NCBI GenBank assembly: GCA_949361645.1
Contig: OX442420.1
Span: forward strand, 528,064-592,063
Reading direction: 5' to 3'
Length of the DNA stretch: 64,000 nt
Source: Spongilla lacustris
Lineage: Eukaryota > Porifera > Demospongiae > Spongillida > Spongillidae
Shown here: piece by piece, positions 1 to 10,627 of the stretch
Layout: each line of letters starts with the position of its first letter
Numbering within the stretch: position 1 is the stretch's first letter
Translations under genes and position numbers: made by a program
Notes under the pieces: model-generated
What the model saw: the letters and a program-made list of their open reading frames with translations, nothing else
Database searches by the model: none
Told to the model about the DNA's origin: nothing

Positions 1-2
1 TT

Positions 3-1031
3 TCCACCACTGCCTCTATCCCAAACCCCACATCCTCGCCTGCTTGTCCATCACAGATTCCTCAAACTAGCAGCTGTCCACAGAGAGATTTTCCAAAGAG
101 TCCAAATTCACAAATTCAATTAAAAATTGCTATCACAAAGGATAAATGTCATTTGAAAAGCAAACACCATAAGAGCCACAGTGAAAAACGTGAAGTGATT
201 CCTAGTGAAGAAAGTAAGTGATTATGATTATATTCAATTTTATAAAAATTATTGCATTTGTTTATTTCCACAGAACAAAAGAAATCTCAAGGGTTACAAG
301 TTTGGATACCACGACTGAACCTACTAGCTGAAGACAACCAGGCCATTGAAGAAGGAAAATGGTTATCAGATCGTGTTATAAATGCTGCACAGGAACTACT
401 GAAATCCATCAATACTTCCATTGGTGGGCTACAAAATGCCTTGTTGGCACAAAACTTGCAATTCACTATTGAAAGAGACAGGTTTGTACAAATTTTACAT
501 GTTTCGGGGAATCACTGGATTACAATAGCAAATAATGGATGCACAGGTGGAGAGATAAAGGTTTATGATAGCATGGGACATTCAGATCTTCAAGAGGAGA
601 CTAAACAGCAAGTAGCTGCGTTGATTTTTACCTCAGTCAATAAGATCACACTGACATTTCAGACTGTTCAACGGCAACAAGATAGCAGCAGTTGTGGTCT
701 ATTTGCGGTTGCTTTTGCTACATCTCTTTGTTTTGGATCAGATCCAAGTACCATAATGTATGATTCGCCAACCCTAAGGTCCCATCTTAAGCATTGTTTT
801 GTATCAGGAATCATGGAGCCTTTCCCAGGCAAGGAAATAAAGGCTCGAAGGCCATATAGCCATGTACAACATGATATATTTTGCAGTTGCAGGCTGACAA
901 GAGGAAAGGAAAAGATGGCCAGATGCGACAATTGTCTGGAATGGTTCCACAGATCATGCGAAAAAAATCCTGGTTGTGTGTTCTCTAAGAGCCAGAAGTG
1001 GTTTTGCCACTCTTGTAACTCCTCAACATAA
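3..1031 (+). CDS. Ulp1-like cysteine protease with C-terminal PHD finger (3' part; Ginger transposon type)
   Basis: Two exons are visible: about 3-213 (enters from outside the window) and 274-1031 (stop TAA at 1029-1031). The donor is GTAAGT at 214 and the acceptor follows a pyrimidine-rich tract ending at 273. The reading frame continues across the junction (phase 1). Exon 1 is Ser/Thr/Pro/Lys-rich linker. Exon 2 holds an Ulp1/SENP-type peptidase: His in GNHWITI, Asp in VYDSMG, then QQDSSSCGLFA with the candidate Gln and nucleophile Cys. A PHD-like Cys/His cluster follows (CSCRL, CDNCLEWFHRSC, CHSC). Ulp1 enzymes cleave ubiquitin-like modifiers. Known Ginger1 DNA transposons encode an integrase followed by such protease and PHD domains, and a decayed relative with integrase lies at 41784-44145. 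I therefore infer this is the C-terminal half of a Ginger-type transposase. A domesticated host gene is the alternative. No stop or frameshift interrupts the visible part. Confidence 0.7.
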
Positions 1032-1412
1032 ATGTATTTTTAATTCACCATTTATTGCATGCACATGCAGCATGCATGCTTTTTGCTTATATATACATCA
1101 TTCAATAACCATGTACTGTGCATGCACTATGTATTCATTCCATTCATGTATAATACGCTTAATATTAATATATATATATACAGTGTATGTACCCCAGATA
1201 TTGTATAATTGAGCAATCAAGCCTGAAAAATTGCTAGGACAGGCTTTGCGTGTTTTGTTAAGTACGAACTCATTGGACGAAAAGCGGACCGTTTTTGGCA
1301 AGGTAGGACCATTTTTGGCGGACAGATATGGTCCGGGCGGACCACTTTTGGCGACCAAAATCAGTCCGGCCGGACCACTTTTGGCGACCAAAAGTGGTCC
1401 GCCGGACCACTT
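1032..1412. repeat. AT-rich 3' flank and short palindromic tandem repeats
   Basis: No gene is seen. From about 1280 to 1430 the motif GGACCACTTTTGGCGACC and its reverse complement recur with small changes, giving a locally self-complementary block exactly where the minus-strand gypsy pol frame loses similarity. It may be a degenerated end of that element. Confidence 0.5.
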
Positions 1413-3935
1413 TTAGGTAGGACCACTTTTGCCATGACATTCCCCAAATCTCTCCACCACCTTAAAGGGGCCCTTCCAAGGGCGATACAGTTTCTTGGAC
1501 TGTCCTCGAGGAATCGCTGGCGAATGTAGCCATACATTATCACCAAGATCAAAAGGCTTCCCGTGAATCTTTTCATCATAAATGGCTTTCTGTCTCTTAT
1601 GTTCGCTTTTGCAGTGCTCCCTCACTAAGGCATATGCATCATGGAGGCTAGTTTTCAGCTGCTGCACGTACTCCGAGGGCGTCCTTTCATCAACAGGATT
1701 TGATCCGTACATTAAATCAACGGGCAGCTTTGCTTCACGCCCAAACATAAGGAAGAAGGGGCTAAAACCTGTGGAAGGATGGACGCTCGAGTTATAGGCC
1801 ATACACACCTTACGAACACAACACTCCCAGTCATTTGGGTGATTGTGCGTTGTTGTCGCCAGCATATCAAGTAGTGTTCTATTGAAACGTTCCACCATTC
1901 CATTACCCTGGGGGTGGTAGGGGGTCGTATGGGTCTTCCTGATTTCTAAGAGTTTGCAGATCTCCGCAATCAAGTCTGATTCAAATTGCCTCCCTTGGTC
2001 TGAATGCAGCTGTTCGGGGGGAGAAAACCTACAAAACATTTCGTCCACAAGTTTCTTTGCTACAGTAATAGCTTCTTGATTTCTGACAGCATACACTTCC
2101 ACCCATCTCGTAAAGTGGTCAGCAGCCACTAGCACATACCTGCAACCGTCTGTTGTTTCTGGAAGTGGTCCCATGATATCTACACTTACGACCTGAATAG
2201 GATAGCCAGCTTGAATGGTTTGTAGTTTTGCCTTTCTGCTTGGAATCGTCATCTTCCTGGAGGCACAAATTTTGCACTGTCTACACCATGTTCTTACTGC
2301 CTCGCCACAGCCTGGCCAATAGAATCGTTCTTTGAGCTGAGACAGCACTTTTTCTTCTCCCAGATGCCCTGACACCGCGCCTTCATGCAAGTCCCGGATG
2401 ACCTTTTTGTGTAACCTGGAGGGTAAAACAAATTGGAGCCTCACCTTTTTCCCCTCTGAAAACTGTCTCCAAAGTGCATCATGCTTGATCGTTAGCATCT
2501 CCCACTGTTGTAAGAGAAGGCGACTTTCTCTGCTCCAAGACTTGGTAGTGTCACCTGGAGGTACGTTGCCCTCTTTGACAGCATTCAGCACGGGGGCAAT
2601 GTCGTCATCCTCTGCTTGCAGGCGTTGAACCTCCCCTAGGTTGTTGAGTTGCTGCAAGAAAGGACCCGCAATAGCACCAATTTCGACTACCTGATCATCT
2701 TCGTTTCCACACCGGTCACCCCTTCCGCACTGTTTGCACGGGATCCTTGACAAGGCGTCTGCATTCCCATGTCTGGAACCTTGACGATGCATAACGATAA
2801 AGTCATACTCCTGCAGCTTTTCCAGCCAGCGTGCCAGCTGGCCTTCAGATTCCTTGAAGTTTTTTAACCAAACAAGTGATCCATGGTCAGTTCTCAGTGT
2901 AAATTCTCGCCCAAGTAGATATGGTCGAAAATGGTGGGTAAACTCCACAACTGCTAAGAGCTCTCTACGCGTGACACAATACTTTTGCTCTTGCCTGGTT
3001 AGCGATCGACTAGCATACGCTACAACACACTCAGTACCATCATCTTGGACCTGTGACAGAACTGCCCCTATCCCAGAATTACTAGCATCAGTATCAAGAA
3101 CAAATGGTTTTGTGTAGTCCGGATACGCTAGAATGGGGGCATTAACCAAGCAGTTGCGAAGATTGTCAAACGCTTTTTGACACTGTTCAGTCCAGCAAAA
3201 TGGGGCATTTTTCTCTGTTAGACGCTGGAGTGGCCTACTAACAGACGCAAAATCTTTAATAAAGCGTCTATAATAGTTAGCTAGGCCTAGAAACTGCAAA
3301 ATTTCCCGCCTACACTGTGGGGTTGGCCATTTTCGAATTGCGTCTGTCTTAATGGGGTCAGTGCAAATTCCATTTTCTGAAATCACGTGCCCAAGATACC
3401 TGACTTCCTTTTGTAAAAGGTTGCACTTAGTGGGTTTTAACTTGAGCCCCGCCTCCCTCAGTCTTTTGAGCACACAGGCTAGATTATATAAATGCTCCTT
3501 AAAGTTGGCCCCAACCACAACAATATCATCGATGTAAACTAAGCAACTGTGCCATTTCAACCCATGCAATACCCTATCCATTAATCTCTGGAATGTGGCT
3601 GGGGCATTACATAGTCCAAATGGCATTACCTTAAATTCATATAGCCCATCCGAGGTACTGAAAGCGGTCTTTGCTCTATCCTCGTTTTGTACCTCGACCT
3701 GCCAATAGCCGGTTTTCAAATCCAGCGTGGTGTACAACTTGGAACCAGCCAAAGTATCCAAGGTTTCATCTATTCGGGGGAGCGGGTATGCATCTTTTCT
3801 AGTGATGGCGTTAATTTTCCTGTAATCAATACAGAATCTTACGGACCCATCCTTCTTTTTTGCCAGCACTATTGGGGAGGACCAAGGACTGTCAGACGGT
3901 TGGATTACTCCTTTCTCCAGCATTTCCTGCGTCAA
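1413..3935 (-). CDS. gypsy Pol: reverse transcriptase, RNase H, integrase
   Basis: An uninterrupted 840-codon frame. RT domain at residues about 1-240, with FCIDYRKIN near 34-42 and the catalytic YIDD at 134-137. RNase H begins near residue 279 (LDTDAS). The integrase zinc-binding H-H-C-C region lies near residues 515-570 (HEGAVSGH, CRQCKIC). The integrase core has Asp in SVDIMGPL, Asp in HSDQGRQFES and Glu in GNGMVERFNRTL, i.e. a complete DD-E set. The frame ends at 1413 inside low-complexity repeats, so the normal C-terminus is replaced. The upstream frame continues as LTQEML before the first Met, so the Met at 3935 is unlikely to be the true start. The protein would normally be released from a Gag-Pol polyprotein. 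The long open frame suggests a young copy. Confidence 0.85.
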   Translation of the reverse strand: MTQEMLEKGVIQPSDSPWSSPIVLAKKKDGSVRFCIDYRKINAITRKDAYPLPRIDETLDTLAGSKLYTTLDLKTGYWQVEVQNEDRAKTAFSTSDGLYEFKVMPFGLCNAPATFQRLMDRVLHGLKWHSCLVYIDDIVVVGANFKEHLYNLACVLKRLREAGLKLKPTKCNLLQKEVRYLGHVISENGICTDPIKTDAIRKWPTPQCRREILQFLGLANYYRRFIKDFASVSRPLQRLTEKNAPFCWTEQCQKAFDNLRNCLVNAPILAYPDYTKPFVLDTDASNSGIGAVLSQVQDDGTECVVAYASRSLTRQEQKYCVTRRELLAVVEFTHHFRPYLLGREFTLRTDHGSLVWLKNFKESEGQLARWLEKLQEYDFIVMHRQGSRHGNADALSRIPCKQCGRGDRCGNEDDQVVEIGAIAGPFLQQLNNLGEVQRLQAEDDDIAPVLNAVKEGNVPPGDTTKSWSRESRLLLQQWEMLTIKHDALWRQFSEGKKVRLQFVLPSRLHKKVIRDLHEGAVSGHLGEEKVLSQLKERFYWPGCGEAVRTWCRQCKICASRKMTIPSRKAKLQTIQAGYPIQVVSVDIMGPLPETTDGCRYVLVAADHFTRWVEVYAVRNQEAITVAKKLVDEMFCRFSPPEQLHSDQGRQFESDLIAEICKLLEIRKTHTTPYHPQGNGMVERFNRTLLDMLATTTHNHPNDWECCVRKVCMAYNSSVHPSTGFSPFFLMFGREAKLPVDLMYGSNPVDERTPSEYVQQLKTSLHDAYALVREHCKSEHKRQKAIYDEKIHGKPFDLGDNVWLHSPAIPRGQSKKLYRPWKGPFKVVERFGECHGKSGPT

Positions 3936-3969
3936 CTTCCTGACTTCTTCTTTTCGTGCTTGTGGAATC

Positions 3970-4899
3970 CTAGCTGTGAGGGGAGCAGTGAACAGGGGAG
4001 GAATTACCCATATCTATTTTGTGCTTCGTAACTGAGGTGTGACCAGAATCATTCTCGTGTAGAGCAAATGCGTCCTTGTACTCCAGTAGTACAGAAAATA
4101 ATTGCTCCCTCTCGGCGGAGGAAATATGATTTCCAACCTTCAGTACAATGTCCCACAGAGCTTCTTTTTCTTCCAATGACAGTTCTGTGCCCACTGAGAT
4201 CGTTGAAATGCCTGTAGTGCTGGTGCAGGGTTCAGCCTCCTCCAGTTTAGCAATCTGCTCTCCTTTCTTCACTGTCACAGGAATATCACGAGGGTTAAGT
4301 AATCTGACAGGGATCAACTCATTTCCGCGTGAATGCACTATAGCGTTTGCAACCATAACCCCATGTCTACCAACATAATCACCTTCCACAATCCACGTGC
4401 CATTACCAACAGGACTTTTCGGTTGTATCATGATTTCCATTTCACTAGCAGCAGGTATGGTTATCATTGTACTAGTAACTAGCCCAATGATCTTTACTGG
4501 GACATCTGTAAGAGAGCAGGACATTTCCCCAGAGGGAAAGGTAAGCACCCTTCTACCACAGTCAATGACACTGCTATTGGCCCCTAGGAAATCTAGCCCA
4601 AGAATTGCATCCACCATGATATCATCTGTTATAACAAATGATACCTTGAACTCTTTACCTCCTTCCACCACGACTGGGATGAGCGCACAGCCTTTTATTG
4701 ATAAAGCATTGCCATTGACCCCAGTAAGCCTTAGTCCCGCCCACTTTTGCAGTGGTTGTGGCAGGCTGCCCTTGTCTTGTAACTTGGTCCAGACCTTTGT
4801 GTGCAGAAGTGAGACAGTGGCGCCTGTATCAATTAAAGCTTCAATAGGGACAGAATTAACAAGAACAACAATACAAAAACTCATGTTGTTTGATGACAA
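3970..4899 (-). pseudogene. gypsy aspartic protease and pre-RT linker, frameshifted from Pol
   Basis: A frame of 309 codons. The retropepsin active site ALIDTGATVSLLH is near the N-terminus and the flap/helix signature DAILGLDFLG lies about 90 residues later. The C-terminal part (HKIDMGNSSPVH) is the usual spacer just before the RT domain, but the frame closes at 3970 while Pol continues in another frame. One frameshift around 3975-3990 therefore separates protease from RT. It could be a programmed shift or a decay mutation. Decay is simpler, because the conserved spacer itself is broken. Confidence 0.75.
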
Positions 4900-4940
4900 T
4901 GATGTATAGGTGTGAACAGCGACTTTGTCTGGATGGGCCT

Positions 4941-5290
4941 TTACAAATCTTCCCTCGCAAAAGTGGCCCTTACCCCCGAGGGACTGAAGTTTCCCTGCTG
5001 TGCTAGCGGGGAGCTGTTTCTACAAACCCGAGCTGTGTGACCCTTTTTGCCACAGCTCCAACATACAATGTTCCTACGCCTGTCCGGCTGTTTTTCTACC
5101 CTCGCCGGAGGGTGATCTTTGTTGCTTCTCATAGACGTCTCCAACCTGTGAAGTCGTTCACTTAAGTTTTTCAATGTTGTTAGTAGTTTCTCATCGACAC
5201 CGGCAACACCAGAAACTGCTGCTGATTCAGTGCCGTCCCCCCACTGTGAATCTCTTGCCGATTTCTGTGGAACAACAACGTCAACGTGAC
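4941..5290 (-). pseudogene. gypsy Gag C-terminus with one CCHC zinc knuckle
   Basis: The minus-strand frame encodes a coiled-coil-like stretch (LTTLKNLSERLHRLE) followed by a retroviral-type zinc knuckle CWSCGKKGHTARVC near 5030-5070. It is open upstream of the first Met to about 5290, where similarity to Gag stops. Only the nucleocapsid end of Gag remains. Confidence 0.7.
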
Positions 5291-5392
5291 GGTGGGACTT
5301 ACTATAGTGTATCGAGCTATATTCATAATTGTTATATTAAAGCTATATAGCCTAAACAGGCTAAACTATAAACCTGCATGAATGCATGTATA

Positions 5393-6972
5393 CAGTGCTT
5401 CTCACAAAGAGAGGGGAAAATGAGAATGTGTAGTTTTTTAGCCATAACTCTGTAACCAAACATGATGTTGAAACACCAATTACATTTTTGGAATCAGCAT
5501 GTATTTTTGCATCATTTTGTGAATTTATGTTGTGTCATGTAATGTGTTTTCGTTTCAGGACCACAACAAGTAACATAGGGTTAAAACAATATTTTTTGTT
5601 TATAACTCATGAACGCAATGAAGTTAAGGCTACAAATTTACAACACAACTGCACCATCATAGTCTCCATATCCATGAGCAGTTTGATCGTTGCACGCCCT
5701 TTTGTTATGGAGATCGGTTCAAGATTGTAAAAAATTGAAGGTGGGTAGCGGTTAAGGAAAAAACTTCAGAAAAGTTCCGAGGTAAGGTTAAATTTTTTGT
5801 TTGCTACATTGCAAAGTCCCTTTAGTTAATATATGGAACATTGTACTCTTACCCTTCATTGCGATCGTAAGTTGCAATTTGCCAAAGTTCAAAATTCCAT
5901 TATCGGACAGAAATTTTGATTATTGATGACGTATAAAAACATGATGTCATTATAGTGATGACGCGTTGTTGTGATTTGCTCGGGAATAACTCTTAAACTG
6001 TACTGTATCAGTAAAGAATGCCTGTTCTACAAATTTGTGTTCTCAACAGGCGAGCCAGAGTTGATTATATAGCATTTCACCAACTGAATCAAAAGTAGCA
6101 TGGGTGCACTTAGCGCGAAACGTACACGTACACGTATTTAACAAACATCAAGCCCTAAGTACATGTAGAATCTAAAACTCTCCTACGTGATGAAAGTCTA
6201 GCTCCAGACTATTTTTTCTAACCCTTCCTTGGCTTTCCCCTCGCTCGACCGCTCTTGTACAACCACAGGAACGTTATCCAGTGCCTTCCACCTCCCAACT
6301 TCTTCGCTTTCTATTTCTGGTACATGTGTGTATGTATCAGGTAGGTTCTGCAAAAGAACAAGTACCTGAAACAGAATCACAGACTTGCTGCATGTGCCAG
6401 AAGCCATTGCGTGGACGATAATACCTTAACGTATACGGAAAAACGTTAAAATTTCTATCCGATAATGGAATTTTTAACTTTGGCAAATTGCAACTTACGA
6501 TCGCAATGACGGATAAGAGTTAAATGTTTCATATATTAACTACAGGGACTTTGCAATGTAACGAACAAAGAATGAAACCTTACCTCGGAACTTTTCAGGA
6601 GTTTTTTCCTTAACCGCTACCCACCTTCAATTTTTTACAATCTTGAACCGATCTCCATAACTAGAGGGCGTGTAACGATCAAACTGCTCATGGACATGCA
6701 GACTATGATGGTGCAGTTGTGTTGTAAATTTGAAGCCTTAACTCCATTACATTCATGAGTTATAAACAAAAAATGTTGTTTTTACCCTATGTTACTTGTT
6801 GTGGTCCTGAAACGAAAACACATCACGTGACACAAAATAAATTCAAAAAATGATGCAAAAATATATGCTGATTCCAAAAATGTAATTGGTGTTTCAACAT
6901 AATGTTTGGTTACAGAGTTATGGCTAAAAAACTACACATTCTCATTTTTCCCTCTCTTTGTGAGAAGCACTG
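5393..6972. mobile_element. Tc1/mariner-like foldback element, 1580 bp, long inverted repeats, TA duplication
   Basis: Starts CAGTGCTTCTCACAAAGAG and ends with the reverse complement (CTCTTTGTGAGAAGCACTG), with TA on both sides (5391-5392 and 6973-6974). The inverted arms are about 520 bp each (5393-5916 and 6455-6972) and differ by scattered substitutions. The loop of about 540 bp has no transposase. CAGTG ends and TA target duplication are typical of Tc1/mariner. It is non-autonomous. Confidence 0.8.
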
Positions 6973-7100
6973 TATACGTATTAATGTGCCATATAAGATG
7001 TTATGATCGGAAATATAGCAAAGGGAGTCACCGTATCCCATAGGGGGTCATCGTATCCCAGGGTTGTATGACATCCTCTGTCTTCTTCCCTATGAAATAG
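6973..7100. other. Spacer between foldback element and micro-exon-like array
   Basis: No coding signal. It contains the near-duplicate GTATCCCATAGGGGGTCA and GTATCCCAGGG strings at about 7033-7065. A pyrimidine-rich run leads into the first AG of the array. Confidence 0.4.
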
Positions 7101-7856
7101 CCTGTAAGTAAACTTGTGCAATATTAATATTATGTGCAGGACTGCACTCTTCCCTCACTTCCGCTTCCTTAATTCTTCGCGAAGTGCCTGGTAAGTTTTA
7201 TTGATGGGTTAAATGTTTGGTTCACAATCCATCTTCGTTGCATGCCGGATGCCGGCCGCCGCGGGTTGAACAACTTGTAAGGCGCAATATTTCATCATAC
7301 CGTATTGTGTGGTGAATGACAAAGATTTGCGTAAGTGTATATATATGCCGCAATGTAGCGTGCATGATATTATGCAGTGCATGTACATGCATGTATATAA
7401 CTGAATTCCAACCGTTATTGTATGTATACACTATACAGCCGGTAGTCACTTATATAACTACCACTTTATGATTCGCTTTCAACATAAATAGCTTGTATGT
7501 CCCAATAGTGTCATTTCTATTGCATATGTATATTTTATGCACCATGCAGTATTCTATTTCATGCAGGTTTACGTAAGTGCCCTCTAGCCATGCGCTCATC
7601 GCGTAACAAAAATGTCATGCCATTGCATTGCTTTGGGTGAACAACAAAGAGAGTAAGTCTGGTGCTCAGTGCAAAACAATAATTATATGGATTTCATCCA
7701 CGATTATGCATGAACATCGTGCAGTGCGTAAGTATTTAGACACCAACCAGTTTGAAGAGCAAATTTTTAATCTCTTCTACAATATGATATATCAACAATG
7801 CAGTGCGTAAGTTCATCTAAAAAGCATATGCATACCACGGCATGATTATTATGTAT

Positions 7857-8453
7857 GACCTTGGCCATCGTCTGCACAAAACCACTGGAGACTCACAATC
7901 CTACCAATTCTTACTCCAGCGCCTTTCTGTGGCAATCCAGAGAGGAAATTCTACCTCCGTCTTGGGAACATTAAGTTCCTTTGATGGTTTAGATGACTTT
8001 TAGTTCTGTGTGCGAGTGATCGAGTGTGTTAGTGTGCCAGTACATTGTATATGTTAGGTTGTGTTGTTGTTAGCCATATATGTTAGTTTATATTATAAAT
8101 AAAATTAAAATAATAATAATAATAAATAAAAAAATAAATAAATAAATATTATACTTAATTGTGTTATGTAATGAAATTATTATAATAATAAAATAATAAT
8201 AATAATTATTATTATTATATAAACTAACATATATGGCTAACAACAACACAACCTAACATATACAATGTACTGGCACACTAACACACTCGATCACTCGCAC
8301 ACAGAACTAAAAGTCATCTAAACCATCAAAGGAACTTAATGTTCCCAAGACGGAGGTAGAATTTCCTCTCTGGATTGCCACAGAAAGGCGCTGGAGTAAG
8401 AATTGGTAGGATTGTGAGTCTCCAGTGGTTTTGTGCAGACGATGGCCAAGGTC
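7857..8453. repeat. Perfect-looking inverted repeat (two arms of about 237 bp) derived from a LINE tail
   Basis: Bases 7857-8094 are the reverse complement of about 8216-8453. I found no difference when reading the arms. Between them is an AT-rich (AAT)n/(ATT)n core. The arms carry the C-terminal coding end and 3' UTR of a LINE, so the insertion is a head-to-head pair of LINE tails. Identical arms imply a recent event or ongoing conversion. Confidence 0.85.
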
Positions 8454-8562
8454 CTTAAGAAAGGACAATGTTTCAGCACCAAACACACCAAGAGACTCAC
8501 ATGCTATGGGAACAAAGAAGTATTTAGCTCCAAGAGAGGAATACTTCTTCCTCTTTTGAGAT

Positions 8563-8582
<20 letters not shown>
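8307..8582 (-). pseudogene. C-terminal tail of a non-LTR retrotransposon ORF2
   Basis: The minus strand encodes a tail ending at the stop near 8305, with landmarks VPIACESLGVFG, FLKDLGHRL and LLQRLSVAIQRGN. A tail of the form 'GxFG-ea--fl--lg-r-------QR-SvaiQRGN' follows the RT domain in many invertebrate LINE proteins. The 5' side breaks in an (ATT)n run at about 8560-8610. The mirrored copy is on the plus strand at 7857-8001. Only the last about 90 residues survive. Confidence 0.65.
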
Positions 8583-8596
<14 letters not shown>

Positions 8597-9452
8597 TATA
8601 TATATATATATACATTACACATGCATGAAATGTTAATTCCTCAATTAATGACCATTAATTTCTTCCTCCGTGCACTATGTTGTGTCGTGTAGTACCGGCC
8701 GTCGGTAAGGATCATTTGATTTGCAGCTATACCGATATTCATAATTTGTTTTTCCTCCGAATACAGATAAAAGTAAGCGCCGTACTATGAAAATTTATTT
8801 TAACTACATTGCTGTTCTTGTATCTTATAATTGTTATTTCCAATGACTAGAAATACGTAAGTACAAATCTGTGCACGGATCGATATATTGCTGCTCTCGA
8901 AGTGTGTAAGTGTGCGAAATGTTGCTAATTGCCACACGATATTTCACTTGTTGCATCCCTCAAACGTCCATCAATTGCAAATTCCCCTGCGTATAATCAG
9001 TGTGTAAGTTCCGTGGTTGTGTGACCGCTCTATATCTACCTTCATTACCACAATAATGTCAATCGCATGCAACGATACGCGCGATTATATGTATACAGCA
9101 CAGAAAAGACGTAAGTTCTTTTTTTGCGGGTAGGTGGGTGTATCTTTTTTTATTCTGCGTCACATCAATCCTTGTGAATGATCATCCAAAAGAAAGTAAG
9201 TATAGACCTATATACGCTTTTTTTTACATATATTATAACTTTGACCAATATGCGTTTTGTCACTTGATGGAATACTCAGCCTGTAAGTGCTAATATTGCA
9301 TTCCTGCATGCGTCAATGAACGCTGCACTTTAAAATCAAATGCTTAATTCCTTTTAGTGCGTAAGTTTGTTTCCCTACATCGAACTGCCCCAATGGAAGT
9401 ACTAATCTTTCCGGCACGCAGCCGCCATAATCATAAAGTGGCACAACGCGGG

Positions 9453-9769
9453 TAAGAATTAACTTTAATATTACATGTAGACAAATACAATATGATATAT
9501 TCATAAACAGGAATCTGCAATGGGTAGATGTATATCACCAGTCCTTCTGCACAACCGAAGACATCAAAACGGATTGCTTCAATTGAACAATATTATGCGC
9601 TTTGCTTTTAGGCACATGTTTGAGCTGCATGCTATATATAATTACAGCGTCTGAAACTTCAAAACACATAGTCAGCATATTCTGCGTATACATTATACAC
9701 ATTCGAAGAACCATACTGGTATACTTGGACAGAAATAATATCACACTTGTATATGCAAGCAGATAGGAT
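9453..9769. other. AT-rich sequence downstream of the array
   Basis: No long open frame. A pyrimidine-rich acceptor ends at about 9590 (CTTTGCTTTTAG), and the following frame reaches a stop after three codons. This could be a terminal exon of the micro-exon array if that is transcribed. Otherwise nothing is recognised. Confidence 0.3.
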
Positions 9770-10340
9770 GTAATAGTGTGGGGTGCTTATTATATAGTGT
9801 GACTTATGATGTAATTATATGGAAATGGAATTATGACTCATGCATGATGCAATAGCACAGGTTTATTGCATGGGTAATGGTAATAGTTATGATGTCATTG
9901 TACTGTCCTGTGTTTCACTCTTATTGTGTCTTAGCTGTGTGGTTTTGGCATGCAGTTTATAACATTTGGTCAAAAGCTTTTGCCTGCATTGGTGATGACT
10001 GAGTCCTGTGCTCATAGCCAGCAAATAAACTCTTAATATTCACCTTGAGCTAACATCCAGGAGTGACCCCCCCCCCATGCACCTCCACCCCCCACACACA
10101 CAAACAGGCTGGCTAGTTAAATTAATATGTATGCTGCGATAAAAATCACAAACACCTAGTACCTGTGCATAATGCTGGGATGGGGGAGGGGCGGCATTAA
10201 AAAAAGTGTGACATATTACATCCCATGCATACGTACATGAGACAAACAATGAGAGGTCCAATCATCCTGTTTTGATGGCTGACGGCCACTAGTAAGTGAA
10301 AGTCTCACAAGCTAACAGCCAGGTGACCAGTCAGTCTCAC
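9770..10340 (-). repeat. Distal piece of the left arm of a large inverted duplication
   Basis: Matches the reverse complement of 20274-20770: the same poly-C/poly-G tract, the same GATTGGACC/GGTCCAATC segment, and the same CCAAAACCACACAG segment. Originally continuous with 17129-17830, and separated from it by the element at 10341-17128. Confidence 0.75.
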
Positions 10341-10408
10341 CATAGATAATGTAATTACTGGATTGGTGAAAAATTGGTTCAATGGTCACGTAATGATGCA
10401 CCTATCAG

Positions 10409-10418
10409 TGGTAAGTGC

Positions 10419-10450
<32 letters not shown>

Positions 10451-10627
10451 ACCCATCCGGGACATATGGGGGATTTGACATTTATTAAATCAAACGCCCC
10501 ATGGTTGGGGGTTAATAACTGGTCAATTCGCAGCGCCATTTGCTGTTGACCACACCCAATGTCAAATCCCCCATACGCGTGATGGTATTCACAATGGTCA
10601 AATCCCCCACTAGGGGTTGCACTTACC
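10409..10627. mobile_element. Small foldback (MITE-like) element with poly-C tract
   Basis: GGTAAGTGCAACCCC at 10409 is inverted as GGGGTTGCACTTACC at about 10612-10626. Inside are inverted copies of a GGGGGATTTGAC motif and a run of about 32 C. It lies inside the larger hAT-like element. Confidence 0.55.

Larger units (their letters stand above)
1413..5300 (-). mobile_element. Ty3/gypsy-type retroelement without recognisable LTRs
   Basis: Reading on the minus strand, the order is gag zinc knuckle, aspartic protease, reverse transcriptase, RNase H, integrase. Protease-RT-RNaseH-integrase order is diagnostic of Ty3/gypsy. No matching LTR pair was found at 1250-1430 or 5290-5390, so the copy looks truncated at both ends. 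It lies directly beside the foldback element at 5393. Confidence 0.85.
7101..9452 (+). other. Array of micro-exon-like units (AG, 3-12 nt, GTAAGT)
   Basis: Fourteen exact GTAAGT strings start at 7104, 7191, 7331, 7573, 7653, 7728, 7807, 8857, 8906, 9004, 9111, 9196, 9283 and 9361. Variants are GTAAGG (8705), GTAAGC (8773) and GTAAGA (9452). Almost all have an AG 3 or 6 nt upstream (12 nt in two cases), usually after a pyrimidine-rich stretch. Candidate micro-exons: CCT, TGCCTG, ATTTGC, GTTTAC, AGA, TGC, TGC, a 12-mer at 8693-8704, ATAAAA, AAATAC, TGT, TGT, a 12-mer at 9099-9110, AAA, CCT, TGC. Nearly all lengths are multiples of three, and Cys codons are frequent. A further unit (AG, CTT, GTATGT) lies at 7490-7500. 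Donor spacing is about 50-110 bp, like compact introns. The block at 7857-8620 is a later insertion. No first coding exon is identifiable. The 3' end may be the acceptor before 9591. Splicing is inferred, not seen. Confidence 0.5.

Noticed and set aside
6198..6407. 69-codon minus-strand frame in the loop of the foldback element
   Set aside because: No similarity to a transposase and too short to support.
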